NCBI GenBank assembly: GCA_947493585.1
Contig: CANLRI010000002.1
Span: forward strand, 248,001 to 312,000
Origin: an uncultured Planococcus sp.
GTDB taxonomy: Bacteria > Bacillota > Bacilli > Bacillales_A > Planococcaceae
Direction of reading: 5' to 3'
Length of the DNA stretch: 64,000 nt
How positions within the stretch are numbered: position 1 is the first letter of the stretch; each line of letters opens with the position of its first letter. Below the pieces are notes generated by a model. It did not search any database, was not told where the DNA came from, and worked only from the letters and a program-made list of their open reading frames with translations. Shown here piece after piece: positions 52,522-61,213 of this stretch. Position numbers and translations under genes: made by a program.

Positions 52522-53535
52522 GTGACTAAGTTCGAAGAAAAACAGCCATCTGTATCTGTCGACAAGCTGATGTGGATGTACGAACAAATGGTCAAGATCC
52601 GCTATTACGAAGACCAGATGGTGGAGGCGTATACGGAAGGCAAGTCGCCGGTCTTCAATATCGGTGAAGGGCCAGTGCCGGGAGAGATGCATCTCGCTAC
52701 CGGGCAGGAACCAGCCGCCGCAGGGATGATGGTGCACTTGACGAAAGACGATACGGTGACCGCGCCGCACCGTCCGCATCATCACGCCATCGCCAAAGGC
52801 ATCGATCTGAAGAAAATGACCGCGGAGATCTTCGGCAAGGAATCCGGTCTCGGAAAAGGCAAAGGCGGCCATATGCATTTGTTCGACCCCGAAGTGAAAT
52901 TCTCGTGCGGCGGGATCGTTGCAGCCGGCATTCCCCATGCGGTCGGTGCGGCGATGGCGAATAAGATGAAAGGAAAAGACTGGGTCGCCGTTGCGTTCAT
53001 CGGAGAAGGGGCGGCAAATGCAGGGGCTTTCCATGAATCGCTGAACCTGGCAGCATTGTGGAACTTGCCATTGATTGTTGTCGTGGAAGACAATTCTTAC
53101 GGCATTTCGGTACCAAAGAAATCCTCAACTTCAGTTGAATCAAATGACCTTCGTGCTTCTGCATATGGCGTTGCGGGTGCTTATGTGAAAGACAATGACC
53201 CAATTGCCATGTACAAAGCATCGGAAGAAGCGGTCAACCGTGCACGTAACGGGCAAGGGCCAACGATCATCGAAATCGAGACTTTCCGTTTCCTCGGCCA
53301 TTTCCAGGGCGACCCCGAATTGTACCGCGATAAACAAGAAGTACCGGGACTTCGCGCACGCGACCCAATCATGAAGCTACGCCAGCAGCTATTGGACGCC
53401 GAACAAATAACTGAAACAGAACTGGAAGACATCGACACACGCGCCAAACAACAAGTCGATGAAGCCTACCAATTCGCCCGCGACAGCGATTATCCGAAAC
53501 CTGAAGCCGCATTGGATGACGTCTTTACATCTTAA
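52522..53535 (+). CDS. 2-oxoacid/acetoin dehydrogenase E1 component, alpha subunit
   Basis: A 337-residue thiamin-diphosphate enzyme subunit, GTG start at 52522 with AAAGGAGG before it. It has the E1-alpha course: ARPHRPHHHAIAKG-like active-site region (TAPHRPHHHAIAKG), GKGKGGHMHL, then the cofactor motif IGEGAANAGAFHESLNLAALW ending in VEDNSYG. The motif reads GEG where GDG is usual and DN where NN is usual. It is closest in style to acetoin dehydrogenase (AcoA) but substrate is undetermined. It is the first of three genes: E1 alpha, E1 beta, small E2-like. Confidence 0.88.
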   Translation: MTKFEEKQPSVSVDKLMWMYEQMVKIRYYEDQMVEAYTEGKSPVFNIGEGPVPGEMHLATGQEPAAAGMMVHLTKDDTVTAPHRPHHHAIAKGIDLKKMTAEIFGKESGLGKGKGGHMHLFDPEVKFSCGGIVAAGIPHAVGAAMANKMKGKDWVAVAFIGEGAANAGAFHESLNLAALWNLPLIVVVEDNSYGISVPKKSSTSVESNDLRASAYGVAGAYVKDNDPIAMYKASEEAVNRARNGQGPTIIEIETFRFLGHFQGDPELYRDKQEVPGLRARDPIMKLRQQLLDAEQITETELEDIDTRAKQQVDEAYQFARDSDYPKPEAALDDVFTS

Positions 53536-53558
53536 ATCCAGAGAGGAGCTTGTCCGAA

Positions 53559-54581
53559 ATGGAAACAGCGAAAAAAAGAATGCTGACGGGCAATAAAGCG
53601 ATGGCGGAAGCGATTGCCCAGGAGATGGAGAACGACCAAAACGTATTCGTGCTCGGTGAAGATATCGGAAAATACGGCGGGATTTTCGGGTCGACGCAAG
53701 GATTGATGGAGAAGTTTGGCCCGGAGCGTGTGCTCGATACGCCGATTTCCGAAACAGCGTTTATCGGCGCGGCAATCGGAGCAGCAGCAGAAGGCATGCG
53801 ACCGATTGCGGAATTGATGTTCGTCGACTTCTTCGGCGTCTGCATGGACCAAATCTACAACCATATGGCGAAGATCCCGTATATGTCCGGAGGCAATGTG
53901 CGCTTGCCGATGGTGCTCATGACTTCTGTCGGCGGTGGCTATAGCGACGCCGCGCAGCATTCCCAGACTTTATATGCGACGTTCGCCCATATGCCAGGAA
54001 TGAAAGTGGTCGCACCAAGTACGCCGTATGATTTAAAAGGCATGATGACCTCCGCGATACGCGATGACAATCCGGTCGTTTTCATGTTCCACAAATCTCT
54101 GCAAGGGCTCGGCTGGATGGACCAGCTCGATTATGCGGTTGGCCATGTGCCGGAAGAATCGTACACGGTGCCACTCGACAAGGCGAATGTCATGCGGGAA
54201 GGGAAAGACGTAACCATCGTCGGCATCCAAATGATGACGCATTATGCGATGGAAGCGGCAGAACGCCTCGCGCAAGACGGCATCGAAGCAGAAGTCATTG
54301 ACCTGCGTTCTTTGGCGCCGATTGATAAAGACACCATCCTCAAGTCAGTGAAGAAAACGCATCGACTGGTCGTTGTCGATGAAGACTACCGGTCGTATGG
54401 CATGACTGCTGAAATCGCGGCGATCGTCTCGGAAGAAGCCCTTTACGAACTTGAAGCGCCAATCAAGCGGCTCGCGATTCCGGATGTGCCGATTCCATAC
54501 AGCCATGTACTCGAAGATTTCGTCTTGCCAGGGCCGGATAAAATTGTCGAAGCGGTCAAACAAATGATGGATGAAGCGTAA
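53559..54581 (+). CDS. 2-oxoacid/acetoin dehydrogenase E1 component, beta subunit
   Basis: A 340-residue partner of E1 alpha. It has EDIGKYGGIFGSTQGL near residue 30, the FIGAAIGAAAEGMRPIAELMFVDF core in consecutive parts, and the C-terminal transketolase domain (VIDLRSLAPIDKDTI). Length is normal for PdhB/AcoB/BkdB. ATG 53559 is preferred over TTG 53550, which lies too close to GAGAGGAG. It decarboxylates the 2-oxoacid with E1 alpha and passes the acyl group to lipoate. Confidence 0.9.
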   Translation: METAKKRMLTGNKAMAEAIAQEMENDQNVFVLGEDIGKYGGIFGSTQGLMEKFGPERVLDTPISETAFIGAAIGAAAEGMRPIAELMFVDFFGVCMDQIYNHMAKIPYMSGGNVRLPMVLMTSVGGGYSDAAQHSQTLYATFAHMPGMKVVAPSTPYDLKGMMTSAIRDDNPVVFMFHKSLQGLGWMDQLDYAVGHVPEESYTVPLDKANVMREGKDVTIVGIQMMTHYAMEAAERLAQDGIEAEVIDLRSLAPIDKDTILKSVKKTHRLVVVDEDYRSYGMTAEIAAIVSEEALYELEAPIKRLAIPDVPIPYSHVLEDFVLPGPDKIVEAVKQMMDEA

Positions 54582-54595
54582 GAGGAGGCGAGGGA

Positions 54596-55045
54596 ATGCA
54601 TGATGTGACCTTACCGAAACTATCGGAAGATACCGATGAAAGTTTGATTGTCCTATGGTTTGTCGAAGAAGGCGATTACGTCAAAGAAGGCGCTGCACTG
54701 TGTGAAGTGCAGACGGAAAAAGCGGTATCGGAAATTCGTGCTGAAACGAGCGGGACAGTGAAGAAAATCCATGTGAAACGCGGCGATTCCGCCAAAGCCG
54801 GCACCTTGCTTGCGGTCATCGACCCGAAAGGACAAGTTGCCGGAAATACTGGGACTTCCGAGAAAGTTCACCTCGAACAGGCGGAAGAAAACGGCACGCC
54901 GCAGGAAACGGCGAGTTTCACCCGCGTGTCTCCTAGGCTGCGCCATCTCGCAAAAGAACTTGGCGTCAAACTCGAAGACGTCAACGGCACCGGAAAAGGC
55001 GGGGCAATCACCGAACAGGACATCCGCGATGAAGCGGGGTTATGA
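54596..55045 (+). CDS. Miniature E2: lipoyl domain plus E3-binding domain, no acyltransferase
   Basis: Only 149 residues. Residues 1-78 are a lipoyl domain with the lipoylated Lys42 in QTEKAVSEI. A linker (~80-107) leads to a peripheral-subunit-binding domain at ~109-147 (VSPRLRHLAKELGV, GTGKGGAITEQDI). A normal E2 of this class is about 400-430 residues because a catalytic acetyltransferase core with HxxxDG follows; here the frame stops and a terminator comes next, with no remnant of the core in any frame. No E3 gene is present. It could act as a mobile lipoyl carrier between this E1 and a core supplied by another complex. Confidence 0.88.
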   Translation: MHDVTLPKLSEDTDESLIVLWFVEEGDYVKEGAALCEVQTEKAVSEIRAETSGTVKKIHVKRGDSAKAGTLLAVIDPKGQVAGNTGTSEKVHLEQAEENGTPQETASFTRVSPRLRHLAKELGVKLEDVNGTGKGGAITEQDIRDEAGL

Positions 55046-55055
55046 ATAAAGAATA

Positions 55056-55088
55056 GGCGCAACCGGCTTGATCGGTTGCGCCTTTTTT
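55056..55088 (+). terminator. Intrinsic terminator of the E1/mini-E2 operon
   Basis: GGCGCAACCG pairs with CGGTTGCGCC and is followed by six T. A second weaker hairpin, GAACGC/GCGTTC with T6, follows at about 55118-55150. Confidence 0.9.
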
Positions 55089-55214
55089 ATTGATGAATCG
55101 ATTATTCATTTTTATTGGAACGCGAGAGTCGTAGCACTTGCGTTCTTTTTTCTTGGCATTTTATAAATGCTGGCACAGCTTGAAAAGTGTCTGCTCATAT
55201 TTGAATGAATAGAC

Positions 55215-56174
55215 TTATTCCATTATTTCCGGATACACCGTTTCCGCAACTAGCTGCACGGCTTCGCCAATGCGCGGCCCAGGGCGGGAAGTGATGTCGG
55301 AATCGATGAAATGCACTTCGTCGTTTTCGATTGCCTCTACGGCAGACCAGCTGTCGCGCGCTTCGATGTCACCGACCGCATCTTCCACGTAAGAAACAGT
55401 CGTCAAAATGACTTCCGGATCGCGCGTGATAACTTCTTCTTCAGAGATACTCGGCCATCCTTCGAGATCTTCAAAGGCATTGGTTACTTGGGCGTGGTCA
55501 AGGATTTCCTGCATGAATGTCGATTTGCCGGTTGTGTAGATTTCTGGAGACGGGCTGATTTCCACGTACACTTCTTTTTGCTCTTCGACCGCAGCGAGTC
55601 GCTCCTGGACATTTTCGATTTGCGATTGGATGCCTTCGATCACTTCAGCGCCTTTTTCTTCTTTGGCAAGAACAGAGGCGATTTGTTCGATATCGCCGTA
55701 TACTTCGTCGAATGAAGTAGCCGATTCGATAACGAATACCGGAATATCGGCATCTTCAAGTTGGGAAAGGGCAGGAGGTGCTTCGCCGGTTGAATAAGCC
55801 AAAACGACATCCGGGTCGAGCTGGATGATTTTCTCGGCATTGAATTCCACGGAATCACTGACGCGCTCGATGTCTTGCGCCGCTTCCGGGTAGTTGTCAT
55901 AGTCAGTAACACCGACCAATTGATCACCGGCATCAAGTGCGAAGACAATCTCGGTGTTGCTTGGGATAAGCGACACGATCGTTTCAGGCGCTTGTTCGAA
56001 TTCAAGTTCTTCGCCGCGGTCATCGGTGACGGTGTACGGTGCGTCGCTTGCCGTTTTAGTTGTTGTTTCTTCTGTTGTTTCTTCTGTAGCCGGTGCTTCG
56101 GCAGTATCATCTTGGCAAGCACCGAGTGTTAAAGCGAGTGGAATGCTGAGTAAAAGAAATGATTTGATTTTCAC
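55215..56174 (-). CDS. Cobalamin-type ABC transporter substrate-binding lipoprotein (BtuF-like)
   Basis: A 319-residue lipoprotein. The signal peptide ends with the lipobox LGAC (Cys ~20), followed by an acidic Thr/Glu-rich linker. The rest is a class III (TroA-like) binding protein with the pattern of BtuF: PETIVSLIPSNTEIVFAL, QLVGVTDYDNYPEAAQ, and a long backbone helix in the middle (EVIEGIQSQIENVQERL). Start is GTG at 56174, overlapping the adenosyltransferase stop. Cobalamin as ligand is supported by the B12 riboswitch in front. The BtuC and BtuD partners are not in the window. Confidence 0.87.
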   Translation of the reverse strand: MKIKSFLLLSIPLALTLGACQDDTAEAPATEETTEETTTKTASDAPYTVTDDRGEELEFEQAPETIVSLIPSNTEIVFALDAGDQLVGVTDYDNYPEAAQDIERVSDSVEFNAEKIIQLDPDVVLAYSTGEAPPALSQLEDADIPVFVIESATSFDEVYGDIEQIASVLAKEEKGAEVIEGIQSQIENVQERLAAVEEQKEVYVEISPSPEIYTTGKSTFMQEILDHAQVTNAFEDLEGWPSISEEEVITRDPEVILTTVSYVEDAVGDIEARDSWSAVEAIENDEVHFIDSDITSRPGPRIGEAVQLVAETVYPEIME

Positions 56175-56713
56175 GAGTGAGTCTCCTTTTTCTTCATGCG
56201 TTTTGTTGGATAGGATTTGCTGACGAACGGGATTTCATCGACGCCGTGCTGCTTATTGGCATAGACGGCCATCACGAAAAAGACATTGGCGAGCAGGTTG
56301 GCATAGTCCATAAAATGCTCCGGCACTTCGCGCTCAAGCGTCACGTGGTGAAGGGCGCGCACGGACTTTTTCGCTTCACTGCGGCATACGTGAAGAATGC
56401 ACGCACCATGCGTTCCTTGCGGCAGGACGAACTGTTCGATTTCTTCCTTCACTTCCGCCACGTAACGGTCATACAAACTACTGAGATCGGCGAGGTCTTG
56501 TTCGGTAATCGCCAGTTTCCCGCGCACTGAGCCGTTCAAGTGGTAAACCATCGGCTGCAGGTAGCGCAAATCGTCGATGATTTGCGGAATGTCATTGACT
56601 GCGATGGCTTCTCCGATTCGCGTCGTCAAGGAATCGGTGCGGATCTCGAAATCGACTGTTGAAGCGCTTTCCCTCATGAATGGATAGCACAAGTAGCGCA
56701 TGTCTTTTTTCAT
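56171..56713 (-). CDS. Divergent PduO-type corrinoid adenosyltransferase
   Basis: 180 residues from ATG at 56713 (GGAGGTGA upstream). The C-terminal half matches the PduO-type ATP:cob(I)alamin adenosyltransferase fold: EQFVLPQGTHGACILHVCRSEAKKSVRALHHV in successive helices, then DYANLLANVFFVMAVYAN, the counterpart of the YLNRLSD helix. The N-terminal TKxGDxG ATP-binding loop of standard members is missing; the protein begins RYLCYPFMRESAS instead. It may be an altered adenosyltransferase or a corrinoid-binding relative. It is first in a B12-riboswitch operon with a BtuF-like gene. Confidence 0.75.
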   Translation of the reverse strand: MKKDMRYLCYPFMRESASTVDFEIRTDSLTTRIGEAIAVNDIPQIIDDLRYLQPMVYHLNGSVRGKLAITEQDLADLSSLYDRYVAEVKEEIEQFVLPQGTHGACILHVCRSEAKKSVRALHHVTLEREVPEHFMDYANLLANVFFVMAVYANKQHGVDEIPFVSKSYPTKRMKKKETHS

Positions 56714-56774
56714 CTGTTCACCTCCAAAATAATGTCCGTAAATATCAGCAGACGTATCGCTTTCAAAAAAGAGA

Positions 56775-56806
56775 CAAAAAAAGCCACTCTCAACGAAGAG
56801 AGTGGC
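56775..56806 (-). terminator. Terminator of the cobalamin riboswitch expression platform
   Basis: On the minus strand GCCACTCTC pairs with GAGAGTGGC around TTCGTT and is followed by seven T. It lies between the aptamer and the adenosyltransferase start, so it stops transcription when cobalamin is bound. Confidence 0.88.
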
Positions 56807-56894
56807 ACGATTGCGAATATCCAGCACAAAGCTGTCCATAGGAAAAAGTTGCCGTAGATCCTCTTATCTTCCGAAGAGCAAAAATACGTTCAGA

Positions 56895-57058
56895 AAAAGG
56901 TAGGTCTCCTGGCTTGTGCATCGCTTTACTCTAAGGCCTTCCCGGGTCTCCCCAGTGGCATCTCTTATTTCATACGCACTTACAGTTGCGGAAACAGCTC
57001 CGGATTTTCACCGGATTCCCTGTTACGCTGACGAATCAGCACCTTTTCCCTGCATGAT
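56895..57058 (-). promoter_or_regulatory. Cobalamin (B12) riboswitch aptamer
   Basis: The minus strand has the conserved cobalamin elements in order: AACAGGGAATCCGGTG, AAATCCGGAGCTG, CCGCAACTGTAA, GATGCCACTGG, and the B12-box-like AAGCCAGGAGACCTACC. The downstream terminator indicates control by premature termination, switching off adenosyltransferase and BtuF-like genes when cobalamin is plentiful. Confidence 0.95.
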
Positions 57059-57249
57059 TATTTACTTAGTTTCAGTGTAGCACTTTTGGTTTGAGTTTAG
57101 GAGAGGGGAATGAAAATGTTTAGAGCATAAGTCGACAAAATAGTGGAAGGAGCTGAAATTTTTGTGAGCTGGGCATATGGCCAATTTTTGAGGGTAATTG
57201 AACAATAGTAGGAAAGTGAGTGTATTGCAAAATTTTAAGGAGGGGAACT

Positions 57250-57495
57250 ATGGAAAATCACAGTAGCCTGACATGCCCATTTTGCCAATCGCAAATGAAA
57301 AAAGGATTTATTCAAAGCGGTACGAGACTCGCGTGGGTGCCGAAAATATCCAAACTGAGTGCTGAGCCGAGCCTTACTAAAGGTTCCGTGTTGTTATCAG
57401 AACAAAGCCGTTTTTCCATCAATCATGTCGATGCTTTTTTGTGTGAGTCATGCAAGAAAGTCGTCATCGATTATGGAAGCGACGAGCAACAATGA
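57250..57495 (+). CDS. Small zinc-ribbon protein (PF20097/DUF6487-like)
   Basis: An 81-residue protein, ATG at 57250 with AAGGAGG upstream. It has two CxxC pairs, CPFC near residue 9 and CESC near 67, separated by a beta-rich middle (GTRLAWVPK, FSINHVDAFLC). This fits the PF20097-type family of unknown function in Firmicutes. It is a single gene with its own terminator. Confidence 0.75.
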   Translation: MENHSSLTCPFCQSQMKKGFIQSGTRLAWVPKISKLSAEPSLTKGSVLLSEQSRFSINHVDAFLCESCKKVVIDYGSDEQQ

Positions 57496-57546
57496 CATTC
57501 ATTTCGCTTGAGAAAAGTAGTAAATCAGGTTTTCTTTCAAAATAAG

Positions 57547-57577
57547 AAAAAGAGTAGCGACGTCGCTGCTCTTTTTT
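57547..57577 (+). terminator. Intrinsic terminator after the zinc-ribbon gene
   Basis: AGAGTAGCGAC pairs with GTCGCTGCTCT (one wobble) and is followed by six T. Confidence 0.8.
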
Positions 57578-57668
57578 GCTTTGAATAAAATCAAGTATTC
57601 AAGTCATTTATTGATCAATAAATGCACGTGCTATAATGACGCTAAACAAGTTAGAGGAGGAGTTCAAC

Positions 57669-58166
57669 ATGTTACCAACAAATTTGACAGAAGCGTTAAA
57701 CGCTCAATTCAATAACGAACTTCAGGCAGCACATGCGTACACAGCGATGGCGTCGTACTTTTCCGGAAAAGGGTATCACGGATTTGCCAACTTCTATTTG
57801 ATCCAATCGCGAGAAGAACATGTACACGCGATGAAATTCTATCATTACTTGGTGACGATGGATGAACAACCTGTACTCGAGGCGTTGACAGAACCTAGAA
57901 ATGAATACACAAATGCCCTGGATGTTGTGGAAGCTTCACTGGCGCAAGAAAAGTCAGTGACAGCAAACATATATAAATTGGTAAGTTTGGCGGATGAACT
58001 GCAAGAACATGCCACGCTGTCATTTTTGGATTGGTTCATCGAAGAACAAATGGAAGAAGAAAAAATGTTCCGCGACATGATTATTCGCATAAAAGGCATC
58101 GAAGAAGGCGGCGAGTATTTCCTGAAAATGGACGACGAGTTTGCTGCGCGGAAACTGGAAGAATAA
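57669..58166 (+). CDS. ftnA: Ferritin (non-heme iron storage protein)
   Basis: A 165-residue four-helix-bundle ferritin. The ferroxidase residues are visible: Glu in NNELQAAHAY (~17), Tyr, Glu and His in YLIQSREEHVHAMKFYHYL (~50), and the third-helix Glu in LVSLADELQEHATLSFLDWFIEEQMEEE in consecutive parts. It oxidises Fe2+ and stores Fe3+ in a 24-mer. ATG at 57669 has AGGAGGAG upstream. A shared terminator follows. Confidence 0.95.
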   Translation: MLPTNLTEALNAQFNNELQAAHAYTAMASYFSGKGYHGFANFYLIQSREEHVHAMKFYHYLVTMDEQPVLEALTEPRNEYTNALDVVEASLAQEKSVTANIYKLVSLADELQEHATLSFLDWFIEEQMEEEKMFRDMIIRIKGIEEGGEYFLKMDDEFAARKLEE

Positions 58167-58175
58167 TAGGCGAGA

Positions 58176-58211
58176 AAAAAAACAGCACACGGCTTAGCGT
58201 GTGCTGTTTTT
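58176..58211. terminator. Bidirectional intrinsic terminator
   Basis: AAAAACAGCACACG pairs with CGTGTGCTGTTTTT around GCTTAG, between convergent ferritin and hydrolase genes. Confidence 0.92.
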
Positions 58212-58229
58212 ATGTGGATTATAAAGTTT

Positions 58230-58991
58230 TCACGACTCACTCTGACTTGAGGAGTGATCATTTTCTAACCAATCCACAATTAAATCGACGATGATTTTTT
58301 GTTGTTCACTAACGGTGATCTGCGCTTCATTGTCGCCGGATTGACTCCCATATACGCCGAAATAAGCGTGGTTTCCGCCTGGAATTTCAATGAAATCTGT
58401 TGTTTCCGGCAAGTTCGAGCTGTTTTCCTTAATTTTTTCAGGCGTACTTAAGCCGTCTTCTGAACCGCTGATGGATAAAACGGGTAAGTTGGATTCGCTT
58501 AAATAGTCATTGCTTGCTGCGTATGCCCCAAGCAATATGAGCCCGTTGACGCGATCTAAATGCTGATCGGCATACATAGCGGCTGCTGCGCCTCCCATGG
58601 AATGGCCCGAAACATACCACTCGATGCTGTCGTTGCTTTCTATCATTTCATCAGCTTTTGAAACATCTAAAATTGATAAATTTAATCGGACTGAAGGGAT
58701 AGCGACTGTGATATTTTGCTTTGATAATTCTTGTGCTAAATAGGCATATGCTGCAGGCTCAACTTTTGCGCCAGGATAGAGGATCAACCCTTTTTCTGCA
58801 TTTTCTGCCCTATAGATATACCACCCATCCTCGGGTTCTACGACTTTCTCTATTTCGATTTGATCAGCATCTATCGCTTCAAATGTATTTTGAGACCATA
58901 TAAAAAAGATAGTGAAGCTCAGAATGACGAGTAAAGCTAGTGTGAAAAGCGAGATGAACAAGGTTTTTTTGTTTAGAATTTTTTTCATCAT
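58230..58991 (-). CDS. Membrane-anchored alpha/beta hydrolase
   Basis: A 253-residue protein with one N-terminal membrane helix (FISLFTLALLVILSFTIFFIW) that anchors an external alpha/beta hydrolase domain. The nucleophile elbow is GHSMGG, the acid Asp is in ISGSEDGL, and the His in PGGNHAYFG. This matches the hydrolase_5 (PF12695) group found on Firmicute membranes; the substrate is unknown. The ribosome site is weak (TTAGGAA). Confidence 0.87.
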   Translation of the reverse strand: MMKKILNKKTLFISLFTLALLVILSFTIFFIWSQNTFEAIDADQIEIEKVVEPEDGWYIYRAENAEKGLILYPGAKVEPAAYAYLAQELSKQNITVAIPSVRLNLSILDVSKADEMIESNDSIEWYVSGHSMGGAAAAMYADQHLDRVNGLILLGAYAASNDYLSESNLPVLSISGSEDGLSTPEKIKENSSNLPETTDFIEIPGGNHAYFGVYGSQSGDNEAQITVSEQQKIIVDLIVDWLENDHSSSQSES

Positions 58992-59590
58992 GAGTACCGA
59001 ATTATTCCTAATCCAATCAAGCAGAAAGATAAAGACAATCCACTAATTAAAATTATAAATAATTTTCCTTTCTGGATTTTGGAAATTATTAACTTAAGTT
59101 ATATAAAACTAACACTTGTATGGGGACTTAATTCTGAAAAAGAAATGTATATTTTCTTTTTTACAATACGTCATATCAGACATATTAGGCTATGACTATG
59201 TTAATCGACGATAATTACTGTGGTCAAGGCAATGACCCTCATACTGAAGCAGGAAAAAAGAGGGGTTTCATCAGGCTGATTCTGTTTGGATTACCGAAAG
59301 CGCTCTAAAGCAGATATTGCAGTAAAGCTGTGCCGGCCGCTTTAATCATGCCATTCCATCTATCTCCCATCTTTGAAGGCGGTTTTGCTGGCGGCAGTTC
59401 ATTGTGATGCGGAATATAAATTCAGATTCTCTTTACTTACAAGTTTCTCCTGCTTTTCATCCGCCAAGACAAGTCGCTTCAAGACAAACGAGTTTAGTTA
59501 AAGTGCAAGACAGGAAAACTACCACTGTATAAATAAAGTGAATAATCAATCAATAACATACTTAATCAATCGGTTGAAGGGGGAAGGACA
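58992..59590. other. 600-base gap with no recognised gene
   Basis: The first ~170 bases are strongly AT-rich and may hold the promoter of the hydrolase gene. The rest has stops in all frames, no credible ribosome site and no clear hairpin terminator. It could be the eroded remains of a former gene, but no protein similarity was recognised. The last 60 bases lead into the metallophosphoesterase gene. Confidence 0.5.
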
Positions 59591-60394
59591 TTGAAAATCG
59601 CCATCTTATCTGATATTCACGAAGGGCTCAATCACAAAAAGACTGGAGCTGATATTGTCGGGTTGCTGAAAGAGTCGCTGACACAGAATACGCCGAATGT
59701 CTTTATCATCAGCGGCGATATGACAGCGGGACCGGAAAAAAGCTTGGCACTACTGAAACAACTGCAAAATGAATTGCCGGATCTTCAAATTTTATTTGTC
59801 CATGGCAACCATGATCTTTACCACGAGGATTCTACTAATGCGTATGAAAAACTGCTGGAGTTCGAGGGCAATCTGGGAAATGGCCCGGTTTCCTTGAATG
59901 AGGAATGGGTAGTGATCGGCGATGGCGGATGGTACGATTATACATTCGGAATAGAAGGGTTTACAGAGCAGGAGTTTTCAGCAGGCCGTTTCAATGATTT
60001 TACCTGGCCAGACAAAGCCTATGCACATTGGCCAGAGGATGATGTAACAGTAACCAATAAGTACTTGACGAAACTGGAGAGCTGGCTGTCGCATCATCAA
60101 GAAAAGAACATCATCCTGGTCAGCCATTTTGTGCCGTTTGCCCATTTTGTCCAAGTGAAAAAAGACCCTTCCTGGGATTTTTTCAATGCGATGATGGGAA
60201 GCAAAGAAATCGGGAAACTGGCTGAAAAGTATGGCGTCAAAAAAATGATTTTCGGCCATATCCACACCCGCTATCATGAAGAATTCAAAGGCATCGACTG
60301 CATCTGCAATCCGCTTGGTTATTATCCGTATGAATGGCGCAGCAATTCGGCACAGGAAGAAATCAATTCGGCGTTGAAAATCATCGAAATCTGA
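59591..60394 (+). CDS. Metallophosphoesterase family protein
   Basis: A 267-residue calcineurin-like phosphoesterase. The metal-binding blocks are in order: LSDIHEG, ISGDMTAG, VHGNHDLYHE, VSHFVPF and FGHIHTRYH. No membrane segment or signal. The start is TTG with GGGGGAAGG upstream. Substrates in this superfamily range from cyclic nucleotides to proteins and DNA, so none is proposed. A DUF488 gene follows on the same strand after 82 bases. Confidence 0.9.
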   Translation: MKIAILSDIHEGLNHKKTGADIVGLLKESLTQNTPNVFIISGDMTAGPEKSLALLKQLQNELPDLQILFVHGNHDLYHEDSTNAYEKLLEFEGNLGNGPVSLNEEWVVIGDGGWYDYTFGIEGFTEQEFSAGRFNDFTWPDKAYAHWPEDDVTVTNKYLTKLESWLSHHQEKNIILVSHFVPFAHFVQVKKDPSWDFFNAMMGSKEIGKLAEKYGVKKMIFGHIHTRYHEEFKGIDCICNPLGYYPYEWRSNSAQEEINSALKIIEI

Positions 60395-60476
60395 TGGATT
60401 ACCTATTTAAGTTTATGCACTTCTTTCCAAAGGTATAGGCAAGTAAAAGCTTATTGGAAAGGCAGGTCTACTGCTT

Positions 60477-61028
60477 ATGGACATTTATACTATTGGCCAT
60501 TCCAGCCATTCACAGGAATTTTTTGATGCGATGCTGAAGAAAACCCGAATCGAGCTTCTGGCTGATGTCCGGGCGTTTCCGGGAAGCCGCAAATGGCCCC
60601 AGTTTTCCAAGGATGAGTTTCCCGTGTGGCTAGCAGCCGAAGGGATCAACTATGAGCATTTCCCGAAACTTGGGGGCAGGCGCCGGAAGTCGAAGGAGGT
60701 TGAAGAAGACAGGAATGCCGGCTGGCGCAACCAGTCTTTTCATAATTATGCGGATTACACATTGACGGAAGAATTTCAGCAGGGCATCACTGAACTACTG
60801 GAAAAAGCGGAAGTCAAACGGGTTGCCTATTGCTGTTCAGAGCGTCATCCATCACGTTGCCACAGGCTGCTCATCAGCAATTACTTAGCAGCGAATGGCC
60901 ACCGGGTTTTTCACATTATCGATGGCAAAAAAGGGGCAGTGGACATCGTCGAGCACGAAGTGGGGATGTGGGGAGCCGAAGCCGTCGTAAACGACAAGGG
61001 CATAATAACTTATCCGGCAACTGGTTAA
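60477..61028 (+). CDS. DUF488 domain-containing protein
   Basis: A 183-residue cytoplasmic protein with the DUF488 landmarks: YTIGHSSHSQEFF, LADVRAFPGSRKWPQF, PKLGGRRR, and the Cys/His-rich CCSERHPSRCHRLLIS. The CSE...CHR arrangement could bind a metal. The function of the family is unknown. It may be cotranscribed with the metallophosphoesterase. Confidence 0.9.
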   Translation: MDIYTIGHSSHSQEFFDAMLKKTRIELLADVRAFPGSRKWPQFSKDEFPVWLAAEGINYEHFPKLGGRRRKSKEVEEDRNAGWRNQSFHNYADYTLTEEFQQGITELLEKAEVKRVAYCCSERHPSRCHRLLISNYLAANGHRVFHIIDGKKGAVDIVEHEVGMWGAEAVVNDKGIITYPATG

Positions 61029-61213
61029 AGAGAAACTCCGACCAGCAAAACTTAACTTCCCGCAGTTTACTAGAAAGCGCCTTCTGTCACGAATAGGCTC
61101 AGCAGAGGGCCTGTGAAACCAAACCCGCACTTAACCAACCTATATTCGCAACAAATTTTTCGATGCAGCCATGGCATAGCCAGCACGACAATATCCGCTC
61201 ATGTAATGTGGAG

